Assembly: GCA_934045905.1 (NCBI GenBank)
Contig: OW203769.1
Coordinates: 17,949,705 to 18,013,704 of the forward strand
DNA from: Leuctra nigra
Taxonomy: Eukaryota > Arthropoda > Insecta > Plecoptera > Leuctridae
Direction of reading: 5' to 3'
DNA: 64,000 nucleotides
Shown piece after piece: positions 31,481 through 42,689 of the stretch. Positions within the stretch are counted from its first letter, which is position 1, and each line of letters starts with the position of its first letter. A model generated the notes under the pieces. It saw nothing but the letters and a program-made list of their open reading frames with translations. It was not told the DNA's origin and made no database searches. Position numbers and translations under genes: made by a program.

Positions 31481-34400
31481 CTGCGGACGAGGGACAGCGT
31501 TTAGCCATGCCGAATAGGGGGGGGGGATGGGGGGGGGGAAATACCCCTCCTCTGATTCAATTTCCCTCCCTAAGTTCTTTTACATTTACATGTCAAGATA
31601 AATATATGATTAATAAGTGTTAAAATACTATAGAAATGCACTTAATTCATGAAATATGGTTTTTACTGATTCCCTTAGTTAGGTGAATGCTAATAACCAA
31701 CTGCAATATGAAAAGATTTTCCTCGAGTGGGACTCGAACCCACGACCTTCTGATATCCAGTCAGTTGGTTCGTGGGTTCGAGTCCCACTCGAGGAAAATC
31801 TTTTCATATTGCAGTTGGTATTTATTAAACTTAATTCATGAAAAATTCATAAACTTAATTAAACTGAATTGCAGCTGAGGGCTTGAAATTACCAAAGTGT
31901 GCAATGCAAAACCGAGAAATTGGACTTCGGGCCTTTTACTCTTGCGGTACCAACAGATTAAGGTGGTGCAAGCGTGGCAGGCACTTTTTTGGATATGATT
32001 GGAGACAAAATGGGTTGACGAAATGATTTGAAATTTTAACCATGATTAGGTAAATAAAAGACAAACTTAGAGTTATCACGTGATAAGTTGGTTGATGCAT
32101 TTTTAATTTTTTGCTTTGTTAATTTGTAAAAATTTGTTGATCTTTGGTGAAAAATTGACTAGATTTTCTTGTCTTGCTGGGTGCCGTATGAAATTCAATT
32201 AAAAAAATGAGCCAAGTGATAACCCAGTGTGTAATAAGCACCTTGTTTTATGGTATCTTGCAATTACAATGACTATAATATGAACTTGATACAGTGCAAG
32301 AACTCGAGTAACACAGAAATACTTTGGATTTGTTAACTTTTCATCAACATTCGAAAATTGAAGTGCAACGTCTGGCATCAATGTTGAAATTGGTTTCCGT
32401 TTTGTAAACTCCTTGCAGATCTCTTCCCAGGACATTGCGCCCTTGCTATACTCAAGGATTGCGCTGCACAGTGTTGAGACATTATTATTAATGTATATTG
32501 CAACGTCGCACTTTTGAGCTGTTTATTAACTTAAACTAGGGATGGAGAAAATATCGATATATCGATATATATCGATATCAAAAAAATATCGAAATATCGA
32601 TACCTGAATATATTGAATATCGATATATTGAAATATCGATATATCGAAATATTGAAATATCGATATATCGAAATATTGAAATATCGATATATTGAAATAT
32701 TGAAATATTGAAATATCGAAATATTGAAATATCGAAATATTGAAATATCGATATATTGAAATATTGAAATATCGAAATATTGAAATATCGATATATTGAA
32801 ATATCGATATATCGAAGCTTTACCGTATGATACAACAAGGATACAACTATATTCTTAATTGAAGTTTATACCTACTATGGCAAAATAATTCATATTTGCA
32901 GTGCAGCGTTTATCACATTTTTGGACAATTTCTCAGATTATTCACATTTCTTTCTTATCTGGCCGGTGACCCTATATTTTGCAACGGCTCTGTTATTTCT
33001 ATTTAAATTTTCTTTTGATTTTCCTATCAGTTTTAGGAGCAATTTAAGGCATTCATGCGATATATCAATATTTCCATACCTACATCGAAATATAATATTG
33101 TCATATATCAATATTGTCATATATCAATATTTCGATATTTCAATATTTCGATATTTCGATATTGGGTCATTCCAAAAGAAACCAACCAAAATAAAAACAT
33201 TTTTGTTTCTGACTTTCTGCGATTTCCATGAGATTTGGCACATTCAATCATACCATAGACAGTAGCAATCATGATTTTTTTTTATAATTTTGGGGCTCTT
33301 GGTTACAAAGTTATGGCGGGGTCAAATTTTGACCCGTCGGTGACCTTTTCGCGAGTTACTTTGGTTTTCTTGTAATTGCTCGGCTCCTATCAGAGCTACA
33401 GAGCTGGGAATGGTTTCATTGGAAAGGCAATGAAATTTCCTACATAGATAACTGTATTTCAATAACGAAATATCCTTAAGGACACCGTGGAAAGGACCTA
33501 AATCCTGATTTGGTCAAAGGTCAATAAGTCAAAAACATATTTTTTGTTTATTTTGAAACTTTGTAGGATTAATCTATATATCGATGGTCCAGTACAATAC
33601 TGAGACATCTCCAAAATCATAGTTTTGAGATAAATCGAAAATAAGATTTCATTAGGATGTCTCAGTACAGAACTGGGACATTTACATAGGGTTATTTTAA
33701 TGGACAATAAGATGTCTCAGTATAAAACTGGAGAATGTTATAGTGATACATCAGCGATCTCGTGGAGGCAAATGAAACTTAAAGATATCTCAGTACAGGA
33801 CTGGATAGAGCTTGAAATTCTGAATCTAATGATATATAATTTCATTTTTCCATTTTTTTGTAATGTCTCAGTATTGAACTGGACCATCGATATGTGAAGG
33901 TACATCCACAAAAAGTTTTGAGATGGCGTTTTGTTTAGTTCTTGAGATATTAATTAAATTATAATGAAATTTCTTCTGCAAGTGTTCCGTTCCTCATCTC
34001 TGAAAAGGATACATATAATTAGTACTATTTACTTGCATCATTCAAATAAAAACTGATATTTTGGTAATTTGCAATTGCATCTCACCTAGTTGTACTCATT
34101 AGAATCCAAGTAATCTTTTGGCTGCTTTCCTGTCATGTTCTGATAGTTTGTATGTGCGTCCGGATCTCCCTCCGAGTAGCACATTTGCTGTGAACAATAC
34201 TTGGCTTAATGGAAGCACAAGTTCATCGTCTTTAGGAGGGTAGGTGAATGACGGTGATGGTCCATGAGGGTGTAAGAATCGCAATTTCAATTCTTCTGAT
34301 GGAACTATCTTCTCCAAGACAAACGCTAGCCACCAGTGCCCATCATATTGTACAGTAACGTAATCACCGATGTCCCCAATAGTGATGTTTCCTTCTGTTT

Positions 34401-37400
34401 CTTGCACATCAGACTCATCTTCATCTACTTCTGACTTATCTGAATCCAAATCTGACTCATCTTCCGTCTCGACTGTGTTTGTGTCTCCATCTCGGATCAG
34501 CTTAACGTCCTGGCTATCAGCAGACCTTGAATATCTTCTCACTCACAACACTGCAGATGTTGGTTCATAGCTATGGTAGCTTCGAGTACCTGCAATTGGC
34601 AGCAGCCCTTGAAATCGTTCAGTGAGTAGTTGCCGCGTCTCTTCCATCTCTTCACTCGACACAAACCGGAATATGGAGCTGCTCAAATTTGCCTTAGCCC
34701 ATTCAAACAAGCGATGTAGCAAAAAAGTGCCATGTTGCTGGTATTCCAAAGTCCAATTCATGCAAGCAGATGTTAGCAAAGTTTTTTTTATTCTTATATT
34801 GAGCTATGCAGCCATCGGAAAAGTACATAATTTTAGTGAGTTCTGGAACTTTATCACGTAAGAGAGGAATAAGCTGTTTTTGAAAAGCATAGACGGCTGC
34901 AGTGTCATGTGTGAGGCAGTCTGAGATGAACACGAAGCTTGAATGCTCCAGCTTACCATTTTCTGAATTGTCTTGGAGAAGATAGTTCCATCAGAAGAAT
35001 TGAAATTGCGATTCTTACACCCTCATGGACCATCACCGTCATTCACCTACCCTCCTAAAGACGATGAACTTGTGCTTCCATTAAGCCAACTATTGGCCAC
35101 AGCGAATGTGCAACTCAGAGGGAGATCCGGACGCACATGCAAACTATCAGAACATGACAGGAAAGCAGCCAAAAGATTACTTGGATTCTAATGAGTACAA
35201 CTAGGTGAGATGCAATTGCAAATGACCAAAATATCAGTTTTTATTTGAATGATGCAAGTAAATAGTACTAATTATATGTATCCTTTTCAGAGATGAGGAA
35301 CGGAACACTTGCAGAAGAAATTTCATTATAATTTAATTAATATCTCAAGAACTAAACAAAACGCCATCTCAAAACTTTTTGTGGATGTACCTTCACATAT
35401 ATAGATTAATCCTACAAAGTTTCAAAATAAACAAAAAATATGTTTTTGACTTATTGACCTTTGACCAAATCAGGATTTAGGTCCTTTCCACAGTGTCCTT
35501 AAGGATATTTCGTTATTGAAATACAGTTATCTATGTAGGAAATTTTATTGCCTTTCCAATGAAACCATTCCCAGCTCTGTAGCTCTGATAGGAGCCGAGC
35601 AATTACAAGAAAACCCAAGTAACTCGCGAAAAGGTCACCGACGGGTCAAAATTTGACCCCGCCATAACTTTGTAACCAGGAGCCCCAAAATTATAAAATA
35701 AATCACAGACTATCTTTGCCATGATAGGAACAGATGTGCCAAATATTATTCAAATCGGAGGAGGTCACAAAAAATCACTTCGTTGATTTCATATGGAATG
35801 ACCCTATTTCGATATTTCAATATATCGATATTTCGATATTTCAATATTTCAATATATCGATATTTCGATATTTCAATATTTCAATATATCGATATTTCAA
35901 TATATCGATACTTCAATATATCGATATTTCGATATTTCAATATTTCAATATATCGATATATCGCGATATCGATATATATCGATATATAAATGATATCGAT
36001 AGTCGATATCAAAATCCAGGTTCGCTCCATCCCTAACTTAAACAGTTTAAATTTGGTATATATTTGAAGAAATGTGTTGACATAACATCATAATAAAGGA
36101 ATACTGAAGTTGATGGTTATTGGGATTTTCTTAACTCTGTTTCGTTTATAAGTGACCAACAATCAAAGTAAAGCCGCGTTTACAACAAAATTAACGTTAG
36201 AAAATTAAGAAAATTAACGCAATTACAATTGTCTAGCCCATGTAAACTTATGGATTCGTTCACAACGAAATTTTGTAAATTAACGTGTACGCCAATTTCA
36301 CCTCAAAGTAGACCTACTTTCAACTTTCAAGTCGAACGTTAAGTGGCGCATGCGCACGGACACTTCTCTCACATCTTACTCACAGCTGATCGCGCGGGTC
36401 GGCGCCATATTGTTTTACGTGTGTGTTATGTTTCCTAAGTGGTTGTGAACAAAAGTGGAATTGCGTTAATTTTGCAACGTTACCTAATTTTCGAATGTTA
36501 AGTTGTTGTAAACGCGGCTTTAGTCCTTATGTTATTTTCGAGATACAACCAAAATACTTCGGATATGGGTAGTGGGAGTGGCACTCTAGTACTTACCTAT
36601 TCGGAACTACTTTTATCATGTATAAAGGGGAGGATTGCGACACCTGGAGGGGGTCAAGGATGATGCTGAACTACTCATATTACAACAAAGAATCCCCCAC
36701 CAACCCCCATCTTCTCCCTATTCTACGCGCCTGCAAATTCGTATGACTTTTGATAAAAAATGTCTAATAAATACCTTGACATCGAACCTCCAGTCAAGGT
36801 CCTTATACGTCGGCAGATTTAAGGTCAGACTGGCCAAGACGGATTGGATCTCCTCTTTCTTCGCTTGATAGAACGAGTTGAGAGTTTCTTCCTGTTCCTC
36901 GTTGAAGCCGAGCGACGAGACCGCCTGACGGAAATCCACGTCCGAGATCTAGACAGATAGATATTCACTCGCTCAGTTCATGATCAATGCAATGTGATGT
37001 CACACGGCCCGCAGTCGGCGATTCGACACTAAAAGTTGCAATACGCCACCTAGCGTAAAAAATAAACAACTTATCAGCGAGTGCGTTCAGTACGCATGCG
37101 GGCAATTTCATGTCAATCGTATAACGAGTTCAGTAAAAGTTAACTACATCGCGAAATAACAGAAAAGGGAATTCTCCTCAGTTTTTATTAAATTTTTAAT
37201 TGATCCTCAGCTTCTACAGAAATACACCAGTATTTTAAAATATTTGTAGATCTACTTGTTATCGAGTTATGTAAGTTCAAACTTTTGCTGTCTGCATGGA
37301 GATTTGAAACGACCATGCGCCATCTTTCCCAGCTGTGACATCAGAACCTAGATAGCCAAGTTTCCTGCATGCAGTTCTAATTCGGTTCTAATTAATTTTA

Positions 37401-40204
37401 CAAACTGGATAAGCACAGGGAAATGCCTCGTTAATCCCTATCTTGGATGGTCTCACTGCTTATCAACTAGGTTCTGACGTCATCTAATCACAGATCGCTT
37501 GGAGGCATTCAGAGCCCGCCAAATAAAATCATACTTTCAAGCCTCAATAACTATTGAAATACATTTATTTCAGAGACCTGTTATATACTGTTGGTCTTTC
37601 TGTAATATCTAGTATTGTATTTAATTAATTAAAAGTAAATTACAATCTGAGGAGAATTCCCTAATTTATGAATAGCTGAGTGTCAACGATCAAATACAAT
37701 CTGCACATTTCATTACAGCACACATTTATTTAAATTCTTGCGAGAACTAGATGTCTATATTCACCAAAAGCACTAGGTATTTGATAGATTGCAATAGGCC
37801 ATTTAAGAAAGTAAAGATACATCTGTTGGTAAAGTGTGGTACTAATGTTATCAGGCTTAAACGCATGCGCAGTGCGCACTTCAAAGGACTCGGCGTGACG
37901 TCATCCCACCCACAGCCTTCTCGAACACACGTACATTTATGACAGACACCAAACAGACACTAGTCACTACACACTAGACGGTTGTGGACTTGTCAGGCAT
38001 TATCGCATGCGCACTGACTTTCTAAAATGGCCTATTGATTTTATCACGGCCTTCTGAACGAGGCGTCCGACACATTTTTCTTGATGCCTTGTTCAAAAAA
38101 ATTGGAATCTGTCAATGCTGCTTTTGGTGAATACTAAGTTTGTTTGTCAGACTGTTCCGAACCTGCTCGGAGCAGCTTTGACACTAAAAACCGTTCGTCG
38201 AGTCAGTGCAACTTGCTCCTTGTGTTCGTCGAGTGGGTGTAACCAGTTCGGAACTGTTCCGGAACAGCAAAAGCTGCACCGGCTATTTTGTTGGAGCAGC
38301 TTGCTCGCAAAATCAAAATGGCCGCTATATATGAATGATTGAGAAACAACAAATGTCAAGCGATCATAAATAAACATATTTTACTTTGAATGTTATTAAA
38401 TTTATTTTCATATTTATACTTAATGGTTTATTTGTTTACATAAATATGTTATACATTTATTCAATCAAAAGCTGCTCGAAAGTGTTCATCGACTTTTGAT
38501 TTGAATCTTGCACCAAAGTGTTCTGTGATTAAACTCCGCCCTCTTCCGGTGTGATCTAACATTACATTGCTCCGAGCAGGCTCGGAACAGGCCGACGAAC
38601 AAACCAACTAGACATCTGGATTGAAATGAAAGATACTGATTATATTTGATTGTTGAGGTAAGCAGGCTGGTAAGCAGGTAAGCAGGCTGAGGTAAGCATC
38701 AATTTCTGTTATTTCACGATGTAAATATAACTTTTACTGAACTCATTACGATTGACAATGACAAATGACTTGCCTGCACGCACACTGGGTGCATACTCAC
38801 GTGAGTGGCCATCTTATACTGATATTAGCTAATTCTCTAGGTACTTTTAGTTTCGAATAGTACTCACATTGCGCTTTGAGCTCTCTACCAGCAGATGTAC
38901 TAAGCCTTCCACAGCATTCCGTATGTCCTCTGATGAACAGTCAAGTTTGTCTAGTGAAACAAAAGGTACAGAATATTTAGTACAGCGAGCGTCACTGCGG
39001 TCCCTTTTTGGCATTTTCTATGTTTCTTTACTTTGTTTTTTTTGTGTTTTTGTAAGCAATGCCCAGGTTAAACCATTGAACCGATTGACTACATTTTGTA
39101 CACAAACTAATGTAAAGCGTTCTTGTGTATTCTCTCTTGTGATTCTGTGATTTTTTTGAAAATTAAAGATCAGACCATTTAATCGATCAATTTAAAACTT
39201 TGCATGGTCATTGGGACCAACATTCTACAATTTGTATTTTTGTAATTTTCGGACTAATCAGTCATTAAATTTGAAGGATATCGACATTTAAGAGTCATTT
39301 TATGTGTGTTTTAAATATTTCTAAAATCTCTTGAAGGAAATTTCAGATATTTCATCACTATAGGTAAAGTAGGCCCAGCGAGCGTAGAGCAAGTTCAGCA
39401 AATGCTGTGTAAAATTCAACAAAAGGGTTTAGCTTGTAATCCGGAGTGTTTTGACCCGTGCCCGGTTGTAAATATCTCTCAACCACTGCAGGTAATCGGG
39501 AAAGGGTTGTTTTGTTGTGGTGCCAAATATCTTTCAATGCAGTTGGCTTTTAAAATTCAAGGAAAGTTGTTTAAAATGGCAACAGTGTAGGTGGAAGGGG
39601 TGGCAGGTCATAAAAAGAGTTGTATCTTGTCAGAGCTTTTCTGTCGAACAAGAGTCGAACAATACTGCTCATCTTATGGAAGGAATTTCTCCACGCTCGC
39701 TGGGCGTACTATACCTAGGTACCTACTACTTTGACACATTTTATTTCCGCTCTTTCCAAGGTCTGAAGAGCAGAAACTTGCAAACGCAAATGAATTCGCA
39801 TGCAATACGAAGGCTCGCTTATCAACGTGACAGAGCGTTTTACTAGTGTACAAACTGGCTCCTGTGCAACACTACATTTTCATTCTAAGTAGGTACCAAA
39901 AAGAAACTTACTTGCAGCCGATTGATAGACCTTTTGGTTCGGACCTTTCCGTAGATATTCCAGAGCAAGTTTACAAAACTCTATCAGCACTGAAAGAAGA
40001 ATTAATTAGATAAATTAGTAGCTACCTATGGGGATGAATTCGCCACAGTTATTGCAACAAGCAAAGATACTAGTATTGCAACAAGGGACAATAACAAAAT
40101 GTCAATGGACGAACTTGATGTCTAATCCTAACCTTACCTTGAAGCGGCTGATTTGCCAATATAGTTAAATGCTGTTTAATATTATCATCGTTAATAGAAA
40201 ACAT
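31283..40204 (-). CDS. COMMD2: COMM domain-containing protein 2, five coding exons
   Basis: Exons 40204-40138, 39989-39912, 38950-38868, 36948-36775 and 31480-31283 join in phase to 600 nt, 199 aa plus stop, the same length as human COMMD2. The N-terminal helical half reads IKQHLTILANQPLQ, FCKLALEYLRKG and AVEGLVHLLVESSK. The C-terminal COMM domain (about residues 123-190) starts at LDWRFDVKVASRALPRQI and ends HTRRVQRSFK, with the family's conserved Trp and Pro. Known role: subunit of the COMMD ring of the Commander complex (with CCDC22/CCDC93), which acts in endosomal cargo recycling. All introns are GT-AG. Intron 4 (5.3 kb) carries a stack of nested transposons. The 3' end is followed by tandem copies of the terminal exon. 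Confidence 0.95.
31696..31819 (-). repeat. Perfect palindrome of a tRNA 3' half
   Basis: 50-bp arms (31696-31745, 31770-31819) are perfect inverted copies containing GTGGGTTCGAGTCCCAC, a tRNA T-arm/B-box, plus a 3' trailer AAAATCTTTTCATATTGC. The 24-nt spacer has CTGACTGGATATCAG, like an anticodon arm. The translated + strand gives the SGTRTHDLLIS-type peptide often seen in tRNA-derived repeats. In COMMD2 intron 4. Confidence 0.85.
33582..33889. mobile_element. 308-bp MITE nested in one arm
   Basis: Ends CGATGGTCCAGT / ACTGGACCATCG. The other arm of the host element (near 35397) lacks it and reads straight through ATCTATATATGTGAAGG, so the boundaries and an ATAT (or TA) duplication follow directly. 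Internally ATGTCTCAGTA...ACTGG recurs four to five times. Confidence 0.88.
34099..34933 (-). pseudogene. Deleted relative of the GGGT-element transposase
   Basis: Pieces in order: ISDCLTHDTAAVYAFQKQL, MYFSDGCIAQYKNKKNFANI, ATWHFFATS, then LFEWAKANLSSSIFRF and RSYHSYEPTS, then an acidic linker (TEDESDLDSDKSEVDEDESD) and a C-terminal domain GDYVTVQYDGHWWLAFVLEK to KAAKRLLGF-stop. Compared with 20111-22225, about 40 residues (the [10 protein letters not shown] ... ASLQ block) are deleted after HFFATS and the frame shifts near 34543. The last 73 codons are duplicated in inverted orientation at 34973-35191 as part of the arm. Not functional. Confidence 0.8.
36171..36520. mobile_element. MITE with AAGCCGCGTTTACAAC ends, TA duplication
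   Basis: Perfect inverted ends of at least 18 bp, flanked by TA (36169-36170, 36521-36522), as for Tc1/mariner-type MITEs. Contains GCGCATGCGCAC near 36348. Within COMMD2 intron 4. Confidence 0.8.
36775..36948 (-). CDS. COMMD2: COMMD2 exon 4
   Basis: 174 nt, 58 codons, phase 0 both ends; acceptor CTGTCTAG, donor GTATTT. Encodes ISDVDFRQAVSSLGFNEEQE to NLPTYKDLDWRFDVK, the linker and the first strand of the COMM domain. Confidence 0.93.
37167..37661. mobile_element. Fold-back/MITE with GGGAATTCTCCTCAG ends
   Basis: 15-bp perfect inverted ends and further similarity inwards (AGTATTKTATTTAATT-type AT tracts). COMMD2 intron 3. No coding content. Confidence 0.7.
38134..38611. mobile_element. MITE with GTTCCGAACCTGCTCGGAGCA arms
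   Basis: CTAAGTTTGTTTGTCAG ... TGTTCCGAACCTGCTCGG at the left is inverted at the right (CCGAGCAGGCTCGGAACA ... CAACTAG). COMMD2 intron 3. Confidence 0.75.
38868..38950 (-). CDS. COMMD2: COMMD2 exon 3
   Basis: 83 nt; acceptor TTTCACTAG, donor GTGAGT. Encodes (N)KLDCSSEDIRNAVEG and LVHLLVESSKRN, parallel to human VQHGVEGLTYLLTESSK. Confidence 0.92.
39912..39989 (-). CDS. COMMD2: COMMD2 exon 2
   Basis: 78 nt; acceptor TTCTTTCAG, donor GTAAGT. Encodes (V)LIEFCKLALEYLRKG and PNQKVYQSAA, matching the human EFxRIAVEFLRRGxNPKIYEGAA segment. Confidence 0.9.
40138..40204 (-). CDS. COMMD2: COMMD2 exon 1
   Basis: 67 nt: ATG plus 21 codons (MFSINDDNIKQHLTILANQP...) and one base, donor AAG/GTAAGG. Too short to appear as a long frame; recognised from the COMMD2 N-terminus pattern (EEHKEHLAFL in human) and perfect phase with exon 2. 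Confidence 0.88.
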
Positions 40205-40668
40205 TTTAATTAACTATAATGTAGGTACTGTTAAACATGTTCATTAATTAAACCATTAATCTTGCTTGTCCAACCAAAGACTGACAGAAGTTGCACGAAT
40301 TTACGAAAATGTCAGTCGGTAGTGGGCCTCGCCTCGCCTTGCAGACAAGCCAGCTGACCCTCAAAACTCTGATTTGAATGTTGGCGGGGGAAGGAAGGAT
40401 GTGATGAAAGGAATATTAATTATTAAATCACTGCCATCTCATAGTTTATTACAGTAAATGGATTATTATCATAGACAAAATATCATTTGGTAGGTAGGTA
40501 TGTGGAGAGAAAAACAAATGTGTACAAAATGGCATGTTGCTAAAGTTGTAAATTTACGAATTTCGCATGATGGTGCGATGCACTAATGCATCAATGGCAA
40601 TGCACCTATGGCTTAGTATTAAGTTGCTGATGATTTTTTTTGCATAACTAGAAGATATGGCGCCATTT

Positions 40669-41178
40669 TTATTTCTTCTTCTTGCCTGCGTCACCGCCGG
40701 CGCCGCCGCTGCTACCTTTCACCGATCCAATCGGTAGCGATCTCCTTCTTGCCACGCCATCCCTGCTGTCTGCACTGCTCCTGCTGCTGCTTGACCTCCT
40801 CCTCCTTTTCGCCTGACCCTTCGCCTTCCTGCCCTTGCTCCGACCTTGCTTGCGATCTCGCCTGCTGCTGCTCCTCCTCCTTTTCGTCTGACCCTTCGAC
40901 TTCCTGCTCATGCTCCGCCCTCGCTTCTTCACAACCTTCTTGCCCTTGCTCCGACCCCGCTTGCTCTCTCGCCTGCTGCTGCTGCTGGGCCTTCTCCTTT
41001 TCGCCTGACCGTTCGGCGTCCTGCTCTTGCTCTGCCCTCCCTTCTTCACAACCTTCTTGCCCTTGCTCCAACCGCGCTTGCTCTCTCGCCTGCTGCTGCT
41101 CCTCCTCCTTTTCGTCTGACCGTTCAGCTTCCTGCTCTTGCTCTGCTCTTGCTTCCTTACACTTTTTTTAAGTGCCAT
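40669..41178 (-). CDS. Intronless Lys/Arg/Ser-rich repeat protein (protamine-like), 169 aa
   Basis: Open frame MALKKSVRKQEQSKSRK to GDAGKKKK-stop, on the same strand as COMMD2, ending 465 bp upstream of its ATG. More than half of the residues are Lys, Arg or Ser. About three imperfect internal repeats of roughly 40 aa share blocks like GQTKRRRSSSRR and SKGKKVVKK. No domain or signal peptide is visible. The composition suggests a chromatin- or RNA-binding protein: protamine-like or H1-like sperm nuclear protein, or SR-like. This is inference from composition only. AATAAA overlaps the stop. The A at -3 gives a fair start context. It could instead be a non-coding repeat; the opposite-strand 140-aa Ser/Cys-rich frame is its shadow. 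Confidence 0.5.
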   Translation of the reverse strand: MALKKSVRKQEQSKSRKLNGQTKRRRSSSRRESKRGWSKGKKVVKKGGQSKSRTPNGQAKRRRPSSSSRRESKRGRSKGKKVVKKRGRSMSRKSKGQTKRRRSSSRRDRKQGRSKGRKAKGQAKRRRRSSSSRSSADSRDGVARRRSLPIGSVKGSSGGAGGDAGKKKK

Positions 41179-41234
41179 ATTAATACAGGTAATTTTGATA
41201 AGGTATGTACTAGAATTTTGAGATCAAGTCATCT

Positions 41235-41600
41235 AGTCCCAGCAAACACTGTTACATGCCAGGCAGCTCCCATGAGATTTGCCAGTTACATGCCAGGGAG
41301 GTGCCAGGCATGTAACTACGACTGGACAACGGGATGCCAGGCACCTCCCAAGGTAGCTGCCTGGCACATGTCTGGGAGCTGCCTGGCACATGTCCATGGG
41401 AGCTGCCTGGCACATCCCAGCAGGTGCCTGGCACATCTCTGGGAGCTGCCTGGCAAATCCCAGCAGCTGCCTGGCACATCTCTGGGAGCTGCCTGGCAAA
41501 TCCCAGCAGCTGCCTGGCACATCTCTGGGAGCTGCCTGGCACATCCCAGCAGCTGCCTGGCACCTCCCAGGTACATCTCTGGCACATTCCAGCGAGTTCA
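41235..41600. repeat. Short tandem array, CTGCCTGGCACATCYC motif
   Basis: CTGGGAGCTGCCTGGCACAT and CCCAGCAGCTGCCTGGC alternate with a unit of about 20-44 bp. All long frames here are artefacts of the repeat. Confidence 0.85.
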
Positions 41601-42462
41601 GCTGCCTAAAATTAACGGTTATTTTGAATTTAAACTGTAAAAAGTAAACTATAATAGCGATATCTACACGGGTTTTCATCATAATTACATTACGACAAGA
41701 TATTCACAGAGATTATTACAATTGCGAATAGAATCTGAAATAAAACGCAAATGGATTAGACGTGATTTCGATGGCAGGACCTCCAGGTGGCAGGCAGACG
41801 CGCTATCCAAGGGACCACGATGGCAGCTGAAGGTTTGGTGCGTTGAAACATAGGTAGTTGAAACGAGCATTTGAAAGGAGATAGGTTGCGGCTGTTATGC
41901 TCACGTAAATAATTGATCCACAAAATTAATATGAAGTTAAACTAATAGGCAAATTAAAATGTATTATTTTTAAATAAATCAATGTTATGCCTGGGATTGG
42001 CACTTCTAGTGTTATCACTATACTTATAGTAATACAAACACTGGGCTATTACGACGAAGGAATAACATTACTAGTTCACTATAGTTATGTTATTATAATA
42101 TATAAAAATTTAAGAATGTTATGTAAAAATGGGTGCCTAATCTCGAGTTTGTTGAAAATGTTCACCATGCGGAAATGAGCACATTACTTTATCTTTGATA
42201 AAACAAAAGATTTCCCTTGGTATCGCATCTAGTCTCATTTTCACATGCGGCATCAACTCGAGAATAGGCCCCAGCTGGAGCGCCACACTTCTCTCCTCGC
42301 GATCGAATTCATTTCACTTCTATCATAGAGGTAAGAAATTATAAGATTCACGCCGAATGAATTACGCCGGTCACGACGAAATCAGAAAAAGACTCCATGG
42401 TGCAATGGAGTGCTATCTACTCCTATCTATTTTCCTTCCTTGCAAATATATAAAACCTTTTT
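41601..42462. other. Intergenic DNA
   Basis: AT-rich; no gene recognised on either strand. Confidence 0.4.
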
Positions 42463-42511
42463 TCCGTCGCCATTAGCCTCGCTGCAGAACAGTGCGACGT
42501 TAAGCCCCAGG
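42463..42511 (-). repeat. SINE-like head fragment
   Basis: Inverted copy of the TTTAACGTCGCACTGTTCTG and GAGGCTAATGGCGACGG block of 50325-50372. The expected tail is missing. Confidence 0.5.
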
Positions 42512-42689
42512 CAAAAAAATAAAACCTTGAAGTTCGAGGTGAATAGGTATTACCTAATTAAGTTTAGGTTATGCTTAGTTCTTATAGCAAACTAATTTTA
42601 GAATTATCTATAAGAGCTACTTGTTATTTTAACAAGTACCTATAGTATGGCAGTACCTCACAAATATTCAAACTAACTTACAAAATGAG

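Larger units (their letters stand above)
33164..35804. mobile_element. Nested GGGT-family transposon with 0.84-kb inverted repeats
   Basis: Ends GGGTCATTCCA / TGGAATGACCC, flanked by TATT (33160-33163, 35805-35808). Arms are 33164-34320 (including a 312-bp insertion) and 34971-35804. The loop and inner arms carry remnants of a protein related to that of the 18647-23962 element. Because it sits in ATATT-rich repeats, the TATT duplication alone is weak; shared ends and protein support the call. Confidence 0.82.
32537..36035. mobile_element. hAT element in COMMD2 intron 4, with ATCGAT-rich arms
   Basis: Ends TAGGGATGGAG / CTCCATCCCTA with a perfect 8-bp duplication ACTTAAAC (32529-32536, 36036-36043). 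Both subterminal regions are expanded into imperfect ATATCGAAATATTGA repeats (32545-32815, 33060-33163, 35805-35990). A second transposon sits inside (33164-35804). The ISIFRYFNIS-type open frames here are repeat artefacts. Confidence 0.88.

Noticed and set aside
34973..35191. Separate + strand gene
   Set aside because: Inverted duplicate of the C-terminal part of the 34099-34542 frame within the transposon arm.
32578..36036. ISIFRYFNIS-type proteins
   Set aside because: Translation of ATATCGAAATATTGA minisatellite inside a hAT element.
40846..41640. 264-aa frame on the + strand
   Set aside because: Runs antisense through the Lys/Arg-rich ORF and then through a tandem array; no coherent protein.
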